Below, in pieces: positions 6,913 through 7,699 of a stretch of 7,699 nt of DNA (position 1 is its first letter; every line of letters starts with the position of its first letter). The stretch is from Burkholderiales bacterium (GTDB lineage: Bacteria; Pseudomonadota; Gammaproteobacteria; Burkholderiales; JACMKV01). Below the pieces are notes generated by a model, which saw only the letters and a list, made by a program, of their open reading frames with translations, was not told the origin of the DNA and searched no databases. Location of the stretch: NCBI GenBank assembly GCA_014379915.1, contig JACMKV010000464.1, forward strand, positions 1-7,699. Direction: 5' to 3'. The position numbers and the translations under genes are program-made.

Positions 6913-7356
6913 TTATTTCGTATGAATCGAGTTGAGCCAAGTGCGCATCGCCCATATCGCTTCCTGCGACAGCGTTCCCTCGAACGGCGGCATGTACACG
7001 GTGCCGGCGCGGGTGCGGCCTTTGCGCACGGTTTCGGCAAAATAAGCGTCGGTTTCGGCATCGGGCGGCATCAATCTGAGGTCGGGTGCGATACCGCCGG
7101 AGACCGCCTCAAGACCATGGCAGCGCGCACAGTTCTGGGCGTAGCCCGATTTTCCGATTTCGATGGCTTTCTTGTTGTCCTTGTAAGGGTTAGTAGTTTT
7201 CCATTCTTTACCCAAAGGCTCGAGGCCTTTAGTGTCGACTGCTTGCGGCGCTACATCGCCATGCGCGAACGCCGGCGCAGCATGAATACCAATAGCAAAA
7301 AATGCCGAGCAGCACGCCAGTTTGAATCCGGCCAGTTTGAATTCGATTTGTAGCAT
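6913..7356 (-). CDS. pedF: Cytochrome c-550 PedF
   Basis: Soluble periplasmic c-type cytochrome of 147 residues that accepts electrons from PQQ-dependent alcohol (ethanol) dehydrogenases and passes them to the terminal oxidase chain. The signal peptide ends at AAPAFA (26-31), with the mature protein starting HGDVAPQAVDTKGLEPLG, a stretch I recognise as typical of the PedF family. Haem is attached at C76-A-R-C79-H80 in NCARCHGLEAVSGGIAPDLR, and the sixth ligand is probably Met122 in VYMPPFEG. AGGAG lies 6 nt before the ATG. It is the first gene of a unit with the binding protein 11 nt downstream and has a sigma-54 promoter about 40-57 nt upstream. The signal peptide contains an internal duplication (EFKLA-GFKLA). 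The partner dehydrogenase is not in the window. Confidence 0.92.
   Translation of the reverse strand: MLQIEFKLAGFKLACCSAFFAIGIHAAPAFAHGDVAPQAVDTKGLEPLGKEWKTTNPYKDNKKAIEIGKSGYAQNCARCHGLEAVSGGIAPDLRLMPPDAETDAYFAETVRKGRTRAGTVYMPPFEGTLSQEAIWAMRTWLNSIHTK
7316..7345. repeat. pedF: 15-bp tandem duplication inside the pedF signal peptide
   Basis: gccagtttgaatccg (7316-7330) is followed directly by gccagtttgaattcg (7331-7345), with one mismatch. On the coding strand this encodes EFKLA then GFKLA at residues 5-14, extending the n-region of the signal peptide with extra lysine. It is in frame, so the gene stays intact. Confidence 0.8.
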
Positions 7357-7397
7357 TGTTTTCTCCTAGGTTATTCAATAACATTCAATGACCCTTT

Positions 7398-7413
7398 AGC
7401 AAATAGGGTGCCC
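7398..7413 (-). promoter_or_regulatory. Sigma-54 (-24/-12) promoter of pedF
   Basis: The minus strand reads GGGCACCCTATTTGCT. This matches the sigma-54 consensus TGGCAC-N5-TTGCA/T at almost every position, with the invariant GG and GC exactly 10 bases apart. The expected start of transcription is near 7387, giving a leader of about 30 nt before the pedF start codon. Sigma-54 promoters need an AAA+ activator bound upstream, and a gene for one starts divergently at 7522. A small dyad GTTA-gat-TAAC (7486-7496), about 100-110 bp upstream of the predicted start, sits at a typical activator-site distance but is only a weak candidate. Confidence 0.85.
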
Positions 7414-7521
7414 GAAAAATAACAGCTGTGCACGGCGTGTTTAGTACGGATGATGCGCGCCGCACTGTTTTACTTTGGAGCATATGTTAGATTAACGAGC
7501 AATCAGCCAACTGGGGAACCT

Positions 7522-7699
7522 ATGAAACCGTCCAGCGTTGATCCCGCCTCAAACGTAAAACGCGCCCGCGCGCACCTGCGGGATCGCGGCGAAATTCCGG
7601 AAGGCCTGCTTCCCGAGGCTATTAGGCGGTCGTGGAAACGTTGCCTGACCATGGGGCTAAACGCGCAAGAGAGCGCCGCGGCTGACGCCCCGGCCGAGA
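7522..7699 (+). CDS. AcoR-like sigma-54 activator, N-terminal fragment cut by window
   Basis: Only the first 59 codons are present; the gene runs off the right edge. The segment RARAHLRDRGEIPEGLLPEA followed by IRRSWKRCLTMGL matches the N-terminal signature of AcoR-type enhancer-binding proteins, which then carry a GAF sensor, an AAA+ domain that contacts sigma-54 and a Fis-type helix-turn-helix. Those domains lie outside the window, so the assignment rests on the N-terminus alone. The start ATG has GGGGA about 5 nt upstream. It diverges from pedF across a 165-bp gap holding a sigma-54 promoter that faces pedF, so it most likely activates pedF and the binding protein gene in response to an alcohol or related carbon compound (inference). 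Confidence 0.8.
   Translation, partial: MKPSSVDPASNVKRARAHLRDRGEIPEGLLPEAIRRSWKRCLTMGLNAQESAAADAPAE

Overview
The window looks like a chromosomal segment of a betaproteobacterium. The reasons are a GC-rich coding style, a PedF-type cytochrome c-550 with a downstream solute-binding protein, an AcoR-like sigma-54 activator, and a MalT-like STAND ATPase with a C-terminal SARP/BTAD module. All of these are familiar from that class. This assignment is inference from gene content and protein style, because no rRNA or marker gene is present.

Layout from left to right. Bases 1-478 hold no convincing gene. The first 111 bases are bounded by a 15-bp imperfect inverted repeat and may be a structured repeat cut by the window edge. 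On the minus strand, 479-922 encodes a small exported cupin. Its upstream region carries two overlapping palindromes (971-986). Bases 1064-1349 form a MITE-like element with about 31-bp terminal inverted repeats, a TTA target duplication and two large internal stem-loops. One copy of the TTA duplication is also the stop codon of the next gene. Bases 1350-4526 (minus) encode a 1058-residue STAND ATPase/TPR/winged-helix/BTAD regulator. Bases 4666-5931 (minus) encode MoeA, the molybdenum insertase. An intrinsic terminator (5991-6027) separates moeA from the unit upstream of it. That unit is pedF (6913-7356) followed by a periplasmic solute-binding protein (6077-6901, probably TTG start). At the right edge, on the plus strand, starts a divergent AcoR-like sigma-54 activator (7522 onward, cut by the window).

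How the genes fit together. A strong -24/-12 (sigma-54) promoter faces pedF in the 165-bp divergent gap, so the truncated activator is the natural candidate to drive pedF and the binding protein. PedF proteins pass electrons from PQQ-dependent alcohol dehydrogenases to the respiratory chain. The binding protein resembles MxaJ-like proteins that accompany such dehydrogenases. The dehydrogenase itself is not in the window and may lie beyond the right edge or elsewhere. MoeA, the STAND regulator and the cupin appear to be separate transcription units with no obvious functional link to the alcohol-oxidation module.

The most notable observations are the MITE inserted exactly at a stop codon, its nearly fully self-paired architecture, the sigma-54 control of the pedF unit, and the C-terminal placement of a SARP-like DNA-binding module on a STAND ATPase. 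I found no clearly new multi-gene system.
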